Of a stretch of DNA of 12,954 nt, positions 1 through 6,090 are shown in pieces. The position numbers and the translations under genes were made by a program. Numbering within the stretch: position 1 is the stretch's first letter; each line of letters opens with the position of its first letter. The stretch is from Elusimicrobiota bacterium (lineage in GTDB: Bacteria > Elusimicrobiota > Elusimicrobia > Elusimicrobiales > Elusimicrobiaceae): assembly GCA_031258375.1 (NCBI GenBank), contig JAIRMX010000057.1, positions 1-12,954 on the forward strand. Reading direction: 5' to 3'. Below the pieces are notes generated by a model. That model worked only from the letters and a program-made list of their open reading frames with translations. It ran no database searches and was not told the origin of the DNA.

Positions 1-1
1 C

Positions 2-1198
2 TTTACGGTTTCCAGCGGATACGACGTTGATGTTTACTTTAAAAACGTTTCCGGTTTGCCTGCCAAATCAAACGCAAAACTTAACGGCGTGGACGTCGGC
101 AAAGTAAAACAGCTTAAAGTTGACGGTGACCGCGTTCTTGCAATTGTGCGCATAAACAAAGGCGTGATAATTTATAAAGATTCCAAATTTATAATAGCCG
201 CGACAAGCCTTATCGGCAGCAATTATTTGCAAATAGATCAAGGTTCTCCCTCAAGCGGAGTTTTGCAAGACGGCGACGTTATAGAAGGCGCAAGCCAAAC
301 TTCAATTACGGATATGCTGAGCGAAACTATGCAAAGCATTCAAACGCTTACGGCCGGCATTGCCGACAACGGGCGCTTTGCAAAAGATCTTGGCGAAACT
401 CTCAAAAATTTAAGGCAGCTTTCCGGAAATTTAAACCAGCTTATTTTATCTTTAAGGCCTTATCTTGCCTCTTCTATGGAAGACGTGAGCGAACTTACGA
501 AAGCATCCAGAGAATTAATGGACAAAATCGACGGCGGAGACGGCCTTTTTAACGCTCTCGTCGAAGACAAACAAATGAAAGCCGACGTTCAAGCCACGCT
601 TGCAAACGTCAAACAAATCTCGGAGGACGCAAAGACTTTCATAGGCAAAATGGCGAAATTCAGAATGTTTTGGCTTTACGACGCGCGTTATCAGCCGAAC
701 GGCGGTTTTTTTGAATCGGATTTTGGCGTAAAAATAGTTTCAAACAACGGTTTTACATATTATCGCGCCGGCATTGCGGATTTGGGCAATCGCGACAATA
801 TGCCGCAAAACGACAGGGATTTTCGCGGAAAACCAAATCAAATTGACGCGCGGCTGGGTTTATATAATAAATGGGCGGATTTGTCTCTGGGCATGATACG
901 CGGAAGCGGCGGCGGAGTGCTTGAGCTGAAGCCCTTTTTCACCGCGGACAACTTTATGCGCGGATTTTCTATTTACGGCGAAGGTACTGATTTTGGCAGA
1001 AACCGCGTCATAAATAACCGTATGTTTAACAGGGCGAATATTTCCGCCGGCGCAAAATTGGATTTGACTAAAAACGTTAATATAGGCGCGCGCTATGACG
1101 ATATGCTTGAAACCGGCACGTTCCAAATCACCGGTTCCGTTAATTTTGAAGATAAAGAACTTGCCTCTCTGCTCGGCCTTGCGACATTGGCGAAGTAA
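2..1198 (+). CDS. MCE/MlaD-family lipid transport protein, 5' end outside the window
   Basis: The reading frame is open from base 2, so the gene starts upstream; 398 codons are visible before the TAA. Visible residues 1-80 look like an MCE domain: a beta-rich segment with SGLP, then the family signature NGVDVGKV at about residue 28, and later SLIGSNYLQID. Residues 85-215 are mostly helical, with heptad-like leucines, as in the needle or coiled-coil part of MCE proteins. From about residue 216 (FWLYDARYQP) the chain becomes rich in glycine and aromatic residues with alternating polarity, suggesting an outer-membrane beta domain. MlaD-type proteins are periplasmic, inner-membrane-anchored subunits of ABC systems that move phospholipids between membranes. 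The N-terminal anchor and any mlaE/mlaF partners would lie upstream. An internal TTG at 56 is not a credible start because it cuts the MCE domain. Family call is firm; the C-terminal role is inferred. Confidence 0.88.
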   Translation, partial: FTVSSGYDVDVYFKNVSGLPAKSNAKLNGVDVGKVKQLKVDGDRVLAIVRINKGVIIYKDSKFIIAATSLIGSNYLQIDQGSPSSGVLQDGDVIEGASQTSITDMLSETMQSIQTLTAGIADNGRFAKDLGETLKNLRQLSGNLNQLILSLRPYLASSMEDVSELTKASRELMDKIDGGDGLFNALVEDKQMKADVQATLANVKQISEDAKTFIGKMAKFRMFWLYDARYQPNGGFFESDFGVKIVSNNGFTYYRAGIADLGNRDNMPQNDRDFRGKPNQIDARLGLYNKWADLSLGMIRGSGGGVLELKPFFTADNFMRGFSIYGEGTDFGRNRVINNRMFNRANISAGAKLDLTKNVNIGARYDDMLETGTFQITGSVNFEDKELASLLGLATLAK

Positions 1199-1293
1199 AA
1201 TATGTATAATTTATTTAGCTTGCGCTACAGGATACGATTATACTTTTAAATTAAATATTTAAATTTTTATGAAAGCAATAATAGGATAATAAG

Positions 1294-1395
1294 TTGCAAA
1301 GACTTATTGAATTCTCTAAAGGGTATCGTAAAACGGACGGCGGAAGATTTTTGCAACTAAATTACTTTTTAGGAGGAACGCTTGTAATAATGTAA
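1294..1395 (+). other. Possible 33-codon ORF or gene remnant
   Basis: A TTG-started frame of 33 codons follows an AGGA-type ribosome-binding sequence (1283-1286) and ends in TAA just before the repeat at 1413. Its codon choice (AAA, GGC, GAC, TTT) resembles that of neighbouring genes, and the peptide begins LQRLIEFSKGYRK. I recognise no family. It could be a small gene, the start of a gene cut off by the repeats that follow, or chance. The stretch 1199-1412 is otherwise AT-rich and I see nothing else in it. Confidence 0.2.
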
Positions 1396-1412
1396 GCCAA
1401 AAATAATAAATT

Positions 1413-1507
1413 CGTCATGCTGAGCTAGTTTCAGCATCTGTAGTAATAAAAGGCAGATCCTGAAATGGGCTTGCCCCGTAAGGTTTTAATACGGGGTTCA
1501 TGGTGAC
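1413..1507. repeat. BIME-like palindromic repeat, copy A
   Basis: It begins with the near-palindrome CGTCATGCTGAGCTAG / TTTCAGCAT, followed by a 17-nt spacer and a second arm starting ATCCTGAA. The first 54 bases (1413-1466) match 10714-10767 with one mismatch. The right half differs from copy B: here it forms a hairpin from CCCCGTA (1474-1480) and TACGGGG. Paired imperfect palindromes in intergenic DNA are typical of REP/BIME or non-autonomous mobile elements. It sits 39 bases before the structured RNA at 1547. Confidence 0.8.
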
Positions 1508-1546
1508 AGAAGAGTAAAAAATAACCAGCTTATAAAAAATTTGTTC

Positions 1547-1754
1547 GTTTTTGGGTGTTCCGTGAAAACGGAACAAGCTTTTGAGATATCAAAAGCACGA
1601 AGCAAATCCAAAAACAGCTCGTTATCAGGCACAAAGTATTAAGGGTAGCTCCTTTAGTATTTTGTGCTGAATGTTTCCCGTCTATAAAAGGCGGGAAACT
1701 ACGGCTGTTATATACTGGGTTATCCATATGGCTCAAATATAACGGCCGTTTTTT
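1547..1754 (+). ncRNA. Structured RNA element upstream of a pilin gene, copy A
   Basis: It folds as P1 (1547-1554 with 1608-1615) closing a junction with P2 (1556-1563/1568-1575, GAAA loop) and P3 (1577-1584/1589-1596, GATA loop). These are followed by P4 (17 bp, 1629-1645/1651-1667), P5 (10 bp, 1673-1682/1690-1699) and P6 (13 bp, 1701-1713/1737-1749) with a run of T residues to 1754. A second copy at 11991-12214 has every helix, with compensating changes: P4 GCACAAAG/TTTTGTGC here is GCGCAAAA/TTTTGCGC there, and P2 CCGT/ACGG here is CTGC/GCGG there. Invariant stretches include GCTTTTGAGATATCAAAAGC and the P6 loop flanks TGGGTTAT and ATGGCTCAA. Strand is set by the T-tract, found only on the plus strand. 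An AT-rich stretch just upstream (1535-1542) is also shared. I do not recognise a known family. It may be a pilin leader/attenuator or an independent small RNA. Confidence 0.75.
1701..1754 (+). terminator. Intrinsic terminator (P6) of structured RNA copy A
   Basis: A 13-bp stem (1701-1713 with 1737-1749, one G-T wobble) has a 23-nt loop that contains its own weak TGGGT/GCTCA pairing. Six T residues follow at 1749-1754. No T-tract exists on the opposite strand. It lies between the RNA element and pilin gene 1, so it either ends a small RNA or acts as an attenuator for the pilin. Confidence 0.75.
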
Positions 1755-1773
1755 ATTGGCCAAAAAGCAGTTA

Positions 1774-1914
1774 TTTTCTCTCTTTCGTAAAGAGAGAAGG
1801 AGACTTAAGGACGAAAGTCCTTAAGTAGGAAGAGAGATTTAATATAAGCCGTTTTGTAGCTGGTATTAAATCCCTCGTCGCTAAAGCGGCACTCCCTTTA
1901 CAAAAGGGAGAAAA
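1774..1914. mobile_element. MITE-like element inserted upstream of pilin 1
   Basis: The left end TTTTCTCTCTTTCGTAAAG and the reverse complement of the right end (TTTTCTCCCTTTTGTAAAG) are near-identical. Inside lies a second inverted pair, GATTTAATA / TATTAAATC. The element also carries hairpins CTTAAGGAC-GAAA-GTCCTTAAG and CTCCCTTT-ACA-AAAGGGAG. It has no coding capacity. Removing it leaves 36 nt between the P6 T-tract and the pilin ATG, close to the 34 nt at the second RNA-pilin locus, which supports a later insertion. I cannot see a clear target-site duplication. Confidence 0.65.
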
Positions 1915-1931
1915 AGACAAAAGAGGTGAAT

Positions 1932-2423
1932 ATGAAAAAAATGAAAGGCTTCACGTTAATTGAACTTCTCGTAGTAGTAATAATCATAGGCATTCTTGCC
2001 GCAATTGCGCTGCCAAAATATAATTATTTTGCTACAAAAACAAAGCTTACAAATATACTGCAGCAATACGGCTCATTAAACACTGCCGTAAAACTGTATT
2101 GGCTTACAAATGAAAAGATTCCGAATTCATTTGATTTGTTGGATACGACTTTTCCAAACTGCGACATTAAAACTGAAACACAGTATGCGGGAGGGCCTAA
2201 TATAAACTGCAAAATTCGCGGTATAGATTTTGTTTTTAGAATTATGCCTAATAGAACTCAAGTTCTTCTCGGCGTTGGCCACATATCTTCATGGAATTCC
2301 TATATGCATATAGAAACGCCTTTCAGCACTTGGAAACCGTATTGCCATGCGCAGTATGTCTCGGGCGCAGGGCAGGAAAATGCAAAAAAGTTCTGCCTAG
2401 ACAGCGGGCTTGAGGTAAAGTAA
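1932..2423 (+). CDS. Type IV pilin-like protein (prepilin), pilin 1
   Basis: 163 residues. A short basic leader ending in KG is followed by FTLIELLVVV and a hydrophobic helix to about residue 28. This is the class III signal cut by prepilin peptidase before Phe, with the conserved Glu at +5. The C-terminal domain carries two cysteine pairs, NCD...NCK and YC...FC (16 residues between the last two), likely disulfides of the variable D-region. The ATG at 1932 is preferred because AGAGG (1922-1926) is well placed; an in-frame GTG at 1926 falls within that sequence. Upstream lie the structured RNA and a MITE; downstream it converges on the rplM-rpsI terminator. No pilus ATPase or platform gene is present, so it may be a major pilin variant, minor pilin or pseudopilin. 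The C-terminal half is diverged from pilin 4. Confidence 0.88.
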   Translation: MKKMKGFTLIELLVVVIIIGILAAIALPKYNYFATKTKLTNILQQYGSLNTAVKLYWLTNEKIPNSFDLLDTTFPNCDIKTETQYAGGPNINCKIRGIDFVFRIMPNRTQVLLGVGHISSWNSYMHIETPFSTWKPYCHAQYVSGAGQENAKKFCLDSGLEVK

Positions 2424-2604
2424 TATTATAAGTTTTATCTCTTGCGGCAGTACGCGCAAAATTTGCAAATATTGAATTAAACTCGAGTTTTTTGCCGGCG
2501 TTTTTACGCCAGTATTTCGCCCGACGTTATTAACAATTTTTTGGCTCAGTTTGACAATAAAAACTTCGCGATTGTCATTAACGGCGGGACTACTAATTGA
2601 ATAA

Positions 2605-2632
2605 TAAAAAACCCCGCCGTAAAGCGGGGTTT
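2605..2632 (-). terminator. Terminator of rplM-rpsI, possibly bidirectional
   Basis: On the minus strand a GC-rich stem (ACCCCGC 2611-2617 with GCGGGGT 2624-2630, extended by A-T pairs) is followed by six T residues (2605-2610). On the plus strand only a few T residues follow, so it may also weakly stop pilin 1 transcription. A nearby ACGGCGGG at 2581-2588 could pair instead with CCCGCCGT. Confidence 0.85.
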
Positions 2633-2651
2633 AAACTTATTTCTAAACGAA

Positions 2652-3047
2652 TTAACGTTTGGAGAATTGGAAACGTCTTCTCGCTTTAGGTTGGCCCGGT
2701 TTCTTTCTTTCCACCATTCTCGGGTCCCTTGTTAAAAAGCCGGCTTTTTTCATGACCTTTTTATTATCATCGCTTAAAGCCGCAACCGCTCGTGCAATAG
2801 CATGGCGTATTGCGCCGGCCTGCGCGGCAATGCCGCCGCCCCGCACTTTAATTATAACGTCAGAGTTTTTTACAGCCTTGATTTCTTTCAAAGCCGCTAG
2901 AACGGTATCTTGATGTCTGGGACTGCCGCGGAAATATTCTTCCGACGGCTTTTCGTTAATTATAATTTTGCCGGAACCTTTTTTCAACTCGGCCTGAGCG
3001 ATGGACGTTTTTCTTCTTCCGGTTTTAATTTGCTTAATTTCTGCCAT
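2652..3047 (-). CDS. rpsI: 30S ribosomal protein S9 (uS9)
   Basis: 131 residues, the usual bacterial length. The protein shows the uS9 pattern: TGRRKTSIAQ near the N-terminus, the core VRGGGIAAQAGAIRHAIARA, and a basic tail of the KARRRxQFSKR type that reaches the ribosomal P-site tRNA. It is part of the small subunit head. It follows rplM by 14 bases on the same strand, the standard rplM-rpsI operon, and ends at a strong terminator. The tail has Phe where Pro is more common (RRRFQFSKR). The start has a GGTGGA-type ribosome-binding sequence. Confidence 0.98.
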   Translation of the reverse strand: MAEIKQIKTGRRKTSIAQAELKKGSGKIIINEKPSEEYFRGSPRHQDTVLAALKEIKAVKNSDVIIKVRGGGIAAQAGAIRHAIARAVAALSDDNKKVMKKAGFLTRDPRMVERKKPGQPKARRRFQFSKR

Positions 3048-3061
3048 AAATTATTCCACCC

Positions 3062-3487
3062 TTATTTTTTAAACCTGTCTGCAAAAGAATGTTCCGCTCC
3101 GTTAAATATGCGAAGGCGTTTCATTCTTTTAGCGCGGAGCTTATTATTGTCCAACATACGGAAAACGGCGTATTCTATGACTTTAGCGGGATTATTTTCC
3201 ATTTGTCTTTTGAAGGGAACTTCTTTAGCGCCCTTGGCATATCCGGAATGGGAGAAATAAACTTTGTCTTCAGCCTTATTGCCGGTTACTTTAATCTGGC
3301 TTGCATTGGTAACAACCACGAAATCACCGCAGTCGATATGAGGAGTGAAAAATCGTTTATGTTTGCCCATAAGCCATACGGCCAGCTGGGTGGAAAGCCT
3401 GCCCAGCGTTTTGCCGGCGGCATCAACGTGATGCCATTTTCTTGATGCTTGCGCTTCCTGTACGGAAGGCAGATATGTTTTGCTCAT
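3062..3487 (-). CDS. rplM: 50S ribosomal protein L13 (uL13)
   Basis: 141 residues, full length. Family landmarks are WHHVDAAGKTLGRLSTQLA near residues 18-36, the GDFVVVTNA segment, KVYFSHSGY, and a basic helix NNKLRAKRMKRLRIF. uL13 is an early-assembly protein of the large subunit. It is the first gene of the operon with rpsI. An AAGG sequence lies 6 bases before the ATG. A short hairpin, ATAGGA/TCCTAT (minus strand, about 3509-3531), sits in the leader. It could take part in L13 autoregulation, but that is a guess. Confidence 0.98.
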   Translation of the reverse strand: MSKTYLPSVQEAQASRKWHHVDAAGKTLGRLSTQLAVWLMGKHKRFFTPHIDCGDFVVVTNASQIKVTGNKAEDKVYFSHSGYAKGAKEVPFKRQMENNPAKVIEYAVFRMLDNNKLRAKRMKRLRIFNGAEHSFADRFKK

Positions 3488-3550
3488 TTTATACCTTGTG
3501 CTTCTGTTATTATAGGATTTGACTCGGGTCCTATATTTATATCTTTACTT

Positions 3551-3574
3551 AAAAATGCGGCTGTGCGGGCCGCA
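3551..3574 (-). terminator. Probable terminator after tRNA-Tyr
   Basis: On the minus strand a 6-bp GC stem (TGCGGC/GCCGCA, 3569-3574 with 3556-3561) is followed by TTTTT (3551-3555). It lies between tRNA-Tyr and rplM and could end the tRNA transcript before a separate rplM promoter. The stem is short. Confidence 0.5.
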
Positions 3575-3654
3575 AAAAAACCGCTAAGAAATTATTGTTT
3601 TTTAGAAAGTTTGAGATGGATTTTAAACTTTCCGTTGCGAGGAATACTGTAAAA

Positions 3655-3696
3655 GGCCGGAGGCCGAGGTATCCGAGCATAAGGAAAAACTAAAAT
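3655..3696 (+). repeat. Repeat flanking tRNA-Tyr, copy 1
   Basis: It starts with the hairpin GGCCGGAGGCC and continues GAG.GTATCCGA...AAAACTAAAAT. A related copy lies on the opposite strand at 3828-3871, so the two bracket tRNA-Tyr as inverted repeats. Similarity is moderate, with about 14 bases nearly identical at the hairpin end. Confidence 0.45.
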
Positions 3697-3718
3697 ACGT
3701 CCAAAATTTCTAAAAAAA

Positions 3719-3804
3719 TGGTGGTTGGGATAGGATTCGAACCTATGTAGGGCACGCCCGACGGTTTTACAGACCGTTGCTTTTGACCGCTCAGCCACCC
3801 AACC
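3719..3804 (-). tRNA. tRNA-Tyr (anticodon GTA)
   Basis: 86 nt on the minus strand including an encoded CCA (3719-3721). Acceptor stem GGTTGGG/CCCAACC; D-arm GGCTGAGCGGTCAAAAGC; anticodon stem ACGGT/ACCGT with loop CTGTAAA, giving GTA at 3768-3770; a long variable arm (CGGGCGTGCCC), as expected for bacterial tRNA-Tyr; T-arm ATAGG-TTCGAAT-CCTAT. Seven T residues follow the CCA. All class II features are present, so the call is firm. Confidence 0.97.
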
Positions 3805-3827
3805 TTTTTACAGCGTCTTTTTGGCGA

Positions 3828-3871
3828 ATTTTAATTATTTTTTTACTTCGGGTACTTCTCGGCCTGCGGCC
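3828..3871 (-). repeat. Repeat flanking tRNA-Tyr, copy 2 (inverted)
   Basis: Read on the minus strand it begins GGCCGCAGGCCGAG and continues GTACCCGA...TTAAAAT, matching the order of motifs in copy 1 at 3655-3696. Both copies point towards the tRNA. Confidence 0.4.
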
Positions 3872-3974
3872 GATGCTCGCGCTATCTGCTCCTAGTAAAT
3901 AAAGAATTAAAATTTACTCAAAAATACTTGCAAAATAAACTTCTATAAACTTTTCAAAAATCAGAAAATACAAC

Positions 3975-3999
3975 GCCGCTTAAAATTGCCTTAAGCGGC
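3975..3999 (-). terminator. Probable terminator of the MarC-family gene
   Basis: A perfect 9-bp inverted repeat, GCCGCTTAA / TTAAGCGGC, lies 60 bases after the stop codon of the MarC gene. The T-tract on the minus strand is weak (GTTGTATTTTC), so termination efficiency is uncertain. Confidence 0.5.
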
Positions 4000-4058
4000 T
4001 GATAAATAATTATAGCAAAATTCAACAATCAACGGCAAATTTTATTAACCGAGTATTT

Positions 4059-4739
4059 TTATTTTATATGAATAAACATCGGATTTATTACGTTTGGCAA
4101 TAATTGCGAGATGCCGTCAATTACGAACTGCACGGCTATTGCGCAAAGGAGCAAACCCATTGTTCTTGACACTATTTGCATGCCGTTTCGGCCTAGTATC
4201 TTAGCAATCCAGCGGGACATATAAAGCACCGCCGCAATAAGCGCGCAAATACATGCTAAAGCAAATATCATAAATATATGAGTTATCAAATTTGGAGCTT
4301 TTTGGGAAAATAAAATAACGGTCGCTATAGAACCCGGTCCTACGAATATAGGAGTTACGACAGGCACTATTATACTGCTGATTTTTTTTGTGGCCTCTTG
4401 AAAAGGATTGGCCACAACTACGGTTTTTTCAAGGCCGGTATCGTCAAATTTAGGCTTGCCGTTCAGCATTCGTATGCCTATCATCATTATCAATATGCCG
4501 CCGGCTATTCTAAATGCGGGTATGGTGATGCCAAACGCTTTTAAAAACGGTTGTCCTACTATATAAAAAAAAGCGGATATGACAAAAAGAGCAACCCCCA
4601 TAAGTTTGGCGATATTTTTCTGCACTTCGTTAGGGTCGTCGTTTACATGTTCTAAAAATATCGGGACATTGCCAATAGGGTTCAAAATAGCCAAAACGGC
4701 TATAAAAAAACTAAATACAAGGCTGAAATCTACGGACAT
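4059..4739 (-). CDS. MarC-family integral membrane protein
   Basis: 226 residues with about six hydrophobic segments, typical of the MarC/YchE/YhgN family (UPF0056). Landmarks are LAILNPIGNVPIFL near the N-terminus, AFRIAGGILIMMIGIRML in the middle, and VVTPIFVGPGSIATVI, the two related halves each containing a Pro-Gly or Asn-Pro bend. Members are inner-membrane proteins annotated as possible neutral amino-acid transporters; the E. coli MarC link to antibiotic resistance was not upheld, so the substrate is uncertain. AGGAGA sits 5 bases before the ATG. tRNA-Val lies 51 bases upstream on the same strand and may share its promoter. A 9-bp hairpin follows. Confidence 0.9.
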   Translation of the reverse strand: MSVDFSLVFSFFIAVLAILNPIGNVPIFLEHVNDDPNEVQKNIAKLMGVALFVISAFFYIVGQPFLKAFGITIPAFRIAGGILIMMIGIRMLNGKPKFDDTGLEKTVVVANPFQEATKKISSIIVPVVTPIFVGPGSIATVILFSQKAPNLITHIFMIFALACICALIAAVLYMSRWIAKILGRNGMQIVSRTMGLLLCAIAVQFVIDGISQLLPNVINPMFIHIK

Positions 4740-4790
4740 TTATTCTCCTATTACCCCTGCCGGAGGATACGCGGAATATTATATAAAAAA

Positions 4791-4862
4791 TGGGCAGTAC
4801 AGGGTTCGAACCTGTGGCCTTCCGCGTGTGAGGCGGACGCGCTACCGCTGCGCCAACTGCCC
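4791..4862 (-). tRNA. tRNA-Val (anticodon CAC)
   Basis: 72 nt on the minus strand without an encoded CCA; TTTTTT follows the discriminator A. Acceptor stem GGGCAGT/ACTGCCC; D-arm GGCGCAGCGGTAGCGC; anticodon stem TCCGC/GCGGA with loop CTCACAC, giving CAC at 4828-4830; T-arm CAGG-TTCGAAC-CCTG. All cloverleaf parts are canonical. Confidence 0.97.
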
Positions 4863-4978
4863 GTTAATAATACCTTTTTAAATTTTATCATATTTGACGA
4901 TAGAACAGATATCGTTTTGGTCATTTGGCTTAGGAGAACTTTTGTTGATATTATTAAGACTTCCAATGCAATTTATTA

Positions 4979-5440
4979 TTAAAACTCGTAGCGGCTCCAG
5001 CTGGTGTCCTCAGGCAGAAAGTCATCGTCTTCGCCGGTAATGATTTTACAAATATCGTTGCGCGCTTCGTTATTTTTAGGCGCGACGCAATAATCTTTAT
5101 TTGTGTAAGGCTCTTCTCTGCGGATAAAACTATAAATTAAAGTATATTTGCCGGTTCTGCGAAACGTTACTTTTTTTAATTTATCTTCTCTAAAAACGCA
5201 TACAAATTCTTTGGGGCATTTCCATTCTATGTCAAGCTGGTCTTTTGAATCCGGGTATTCGCCGTGAATAAGATAATATCTTTCCGCAGATAATTTTATC
5301 GCTTTGCCAAGCGACATTACTTTTACGGCGTAAACTTTTTCTATAATATTTTCATATTTGGGCAGCAGTATGGCAAGCAAAATACTTATTATCAAAATTA
5401 CAACCAATAGTTCTATTAAAGAAAAACCTTTTTCTTTCAT
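4979..5440 (-). CDS. Type IV pilin-like protein, pilin 2
   Basis: 153 residues. The leader MKEKG precedes FSLIELLVVILIISILLAI, a class III prepilin signal with Glu at +5 and a hydrophobic helix to about residue 27. The globular part has YYLIHGEYPDSKDQLDI, the tyrosine/Leu-Asp motif common in this pilin group, and two cysteine pairs (KCPKEFVC and DYC...DIC, 12 residues between the last two). The tail is acidic. It lies 83 bases downstream of pilin 3 on the same strand and is probably cotranscribed. The upstream sequence GGGA is a weak ribosome-binding site. Unlike pilins 1 and 4 it has no structured RNA upstream. Confidence 0.87.
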   Translation of the reverse strand: MKEKGFSLIELLVVILIISILLAILLPKYENIIEKVYAVKVMSLGKAIKLSAERYYLIHGEYPDSKDQLDIEWKCPKEFVCVFREDKLKKVTFRRTGKYTLIYSFIRREEPYTNKDYCVAPKNNEARNDICKIITGEDDDFLPEDTSWSRYEF

Positions 5441-5523
5441 ATATTTTCCCGATACTGGCAGGATTTATAGTTGAAGGCCAAAGGTGTCTTATAAAAGTAT
5501 TATGCAAATCTATTAAGTGTCGG

Positions 5524-5967
5524 CTAAGGAGAACATATATCAACGTCGCCAAAAATTTCACAAAGTTCTGTGCCGTCGTCTCCTGACAGAGATTTGCAAC
5601 AAACTTCGCTTGTGCTATGTTTTCTCTCTAAAGAATATTTTCCGGTTGCTCTCGTCGCGGTCACTTTACCCGCAGCGTCCGTAGTACCGCTAAGCACAAA
5701 ATTAAAAGCCTTGTTGCTATAAGTGGTGGCGCTTGAGTTTGTAAGGTCAAGATCCAAGTCGGAAAAATCCTCAGTATACGCTTCGTTTATTGCAAAGTAT
5801 CTTTCTTCGGCTTTTCCTATCGCGGCAAGAATATTCAAAGCTTCAACTCCTCTTTGCTGCTCCGTTACTTTCATATATTGCGGCACCGCAAATGCCGTTA
5901 AAATAGCTATTAATATAACCACCACCATTATTTCCATCATAGTAAAGCCTTTATTGTTTTTTGTCAT
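5524..5967 (-). CDS. Type IV pilin-like protein, pilin 3
   Basis: 147 residues. The leader MTKNNKG precedes FTMMEIMVVVILIAILTA, again with Glu at +5 for prepilin peptidase processing and N-methylation. The body has EERYFAINEAYTEDFSDLDL and a C-terminal cluster of four cysteines (VCCKSL...LCEIF...DICSP; 11 residues between the second and third) that can form the D-region disulfide. GGAG lies 7 bases before the ATG. It is the first gene of a likely two-gene pilin unit with pilin 2 and is divergent from aqpZ across 123 AT-rich bases, in which I cannot call promoters with confidence. The N-terminal helix differs from pilins 1 and 4. Confidence 0.88.
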   Translation of the reverse strand: MTKNNKGFTMMEIMVVVILIAILTAFAVPQYMKVTEQQRGVEALNILAAIGKAEERYFAINEAYTEDFSDLDLDLTNSSATTYSNKAFNFVLSGTTDAAGKVTATRATGKYSLERKHSTSEVCCKSLSGDDGTELCEIFGDVDICSP

Positions 5968-6090
5968 AAAAACTCCTCTCTGTTAAAAATACTCTTTTCA
6001 ATAATCGTACAATAATTTTAAATAACAAACAAGGCAATAATTTTATAAAATATCTTTATAGGCAGTTTATTCAATTAAGGAGATATCAAA

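Noticed and set aside
1547..1754. Integron attC site or gene cassette explanation for the RNA-pilin unit.
   Set aside because: No paired GTTRRRY/RYYYAAC core sites, no integrase, and the hairpin precedes the gene instead of following it with a short core.
1547..1754. Cyclic di-GMP riboswitch (tempting because of pilins and YajQ).
   Set aside because: The conserved GEMM-I or GEMM-II core sequences and tetraloop-receptor layout are not present.
1530..1763. A 77-codon minus-strand frame over RNA copy A and a similar 119-codon frame at 11838-12197 over copy B, sharing pieces such as GKHSAQNT and LLISQKLVP.
   Set aside because: Similarity follows from the conserved RNA. Substitutions preserve base pairing, the 20-nt difference in P2 breaks the shared frame, and neither frame has a convincing ribosome-binding site. 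Some relatives may carry them as hypothetical proteins, but RNA explains the pattern better.
1926..1931. GTG at 1926 as the start of pilin 1.
   Set aside because: It overlaps the ribosome-binding sequence; ATG 1932 gives normal spacing and a normal prepilin leader.
2659..3652. Plus-strand frames opposite rpsI and rplM.
   Set aside because: They are antisense shadows of highly conserved ribosomal protein genes.
3592..3798. Minus-strand frame across tRNA-Tyr, and frames at 4579-4881 and 4751-4966 across tRNA-Val.
   Set aside because: They translate tRNA sequence and flanking repeats; the tRNA calls are complete and canonical.
5352..5561. Minus-strand frame between pilin 3 and pilin 2.
   Set aside because: It overlaps both pilin genes in another frame and has no recognisable features.
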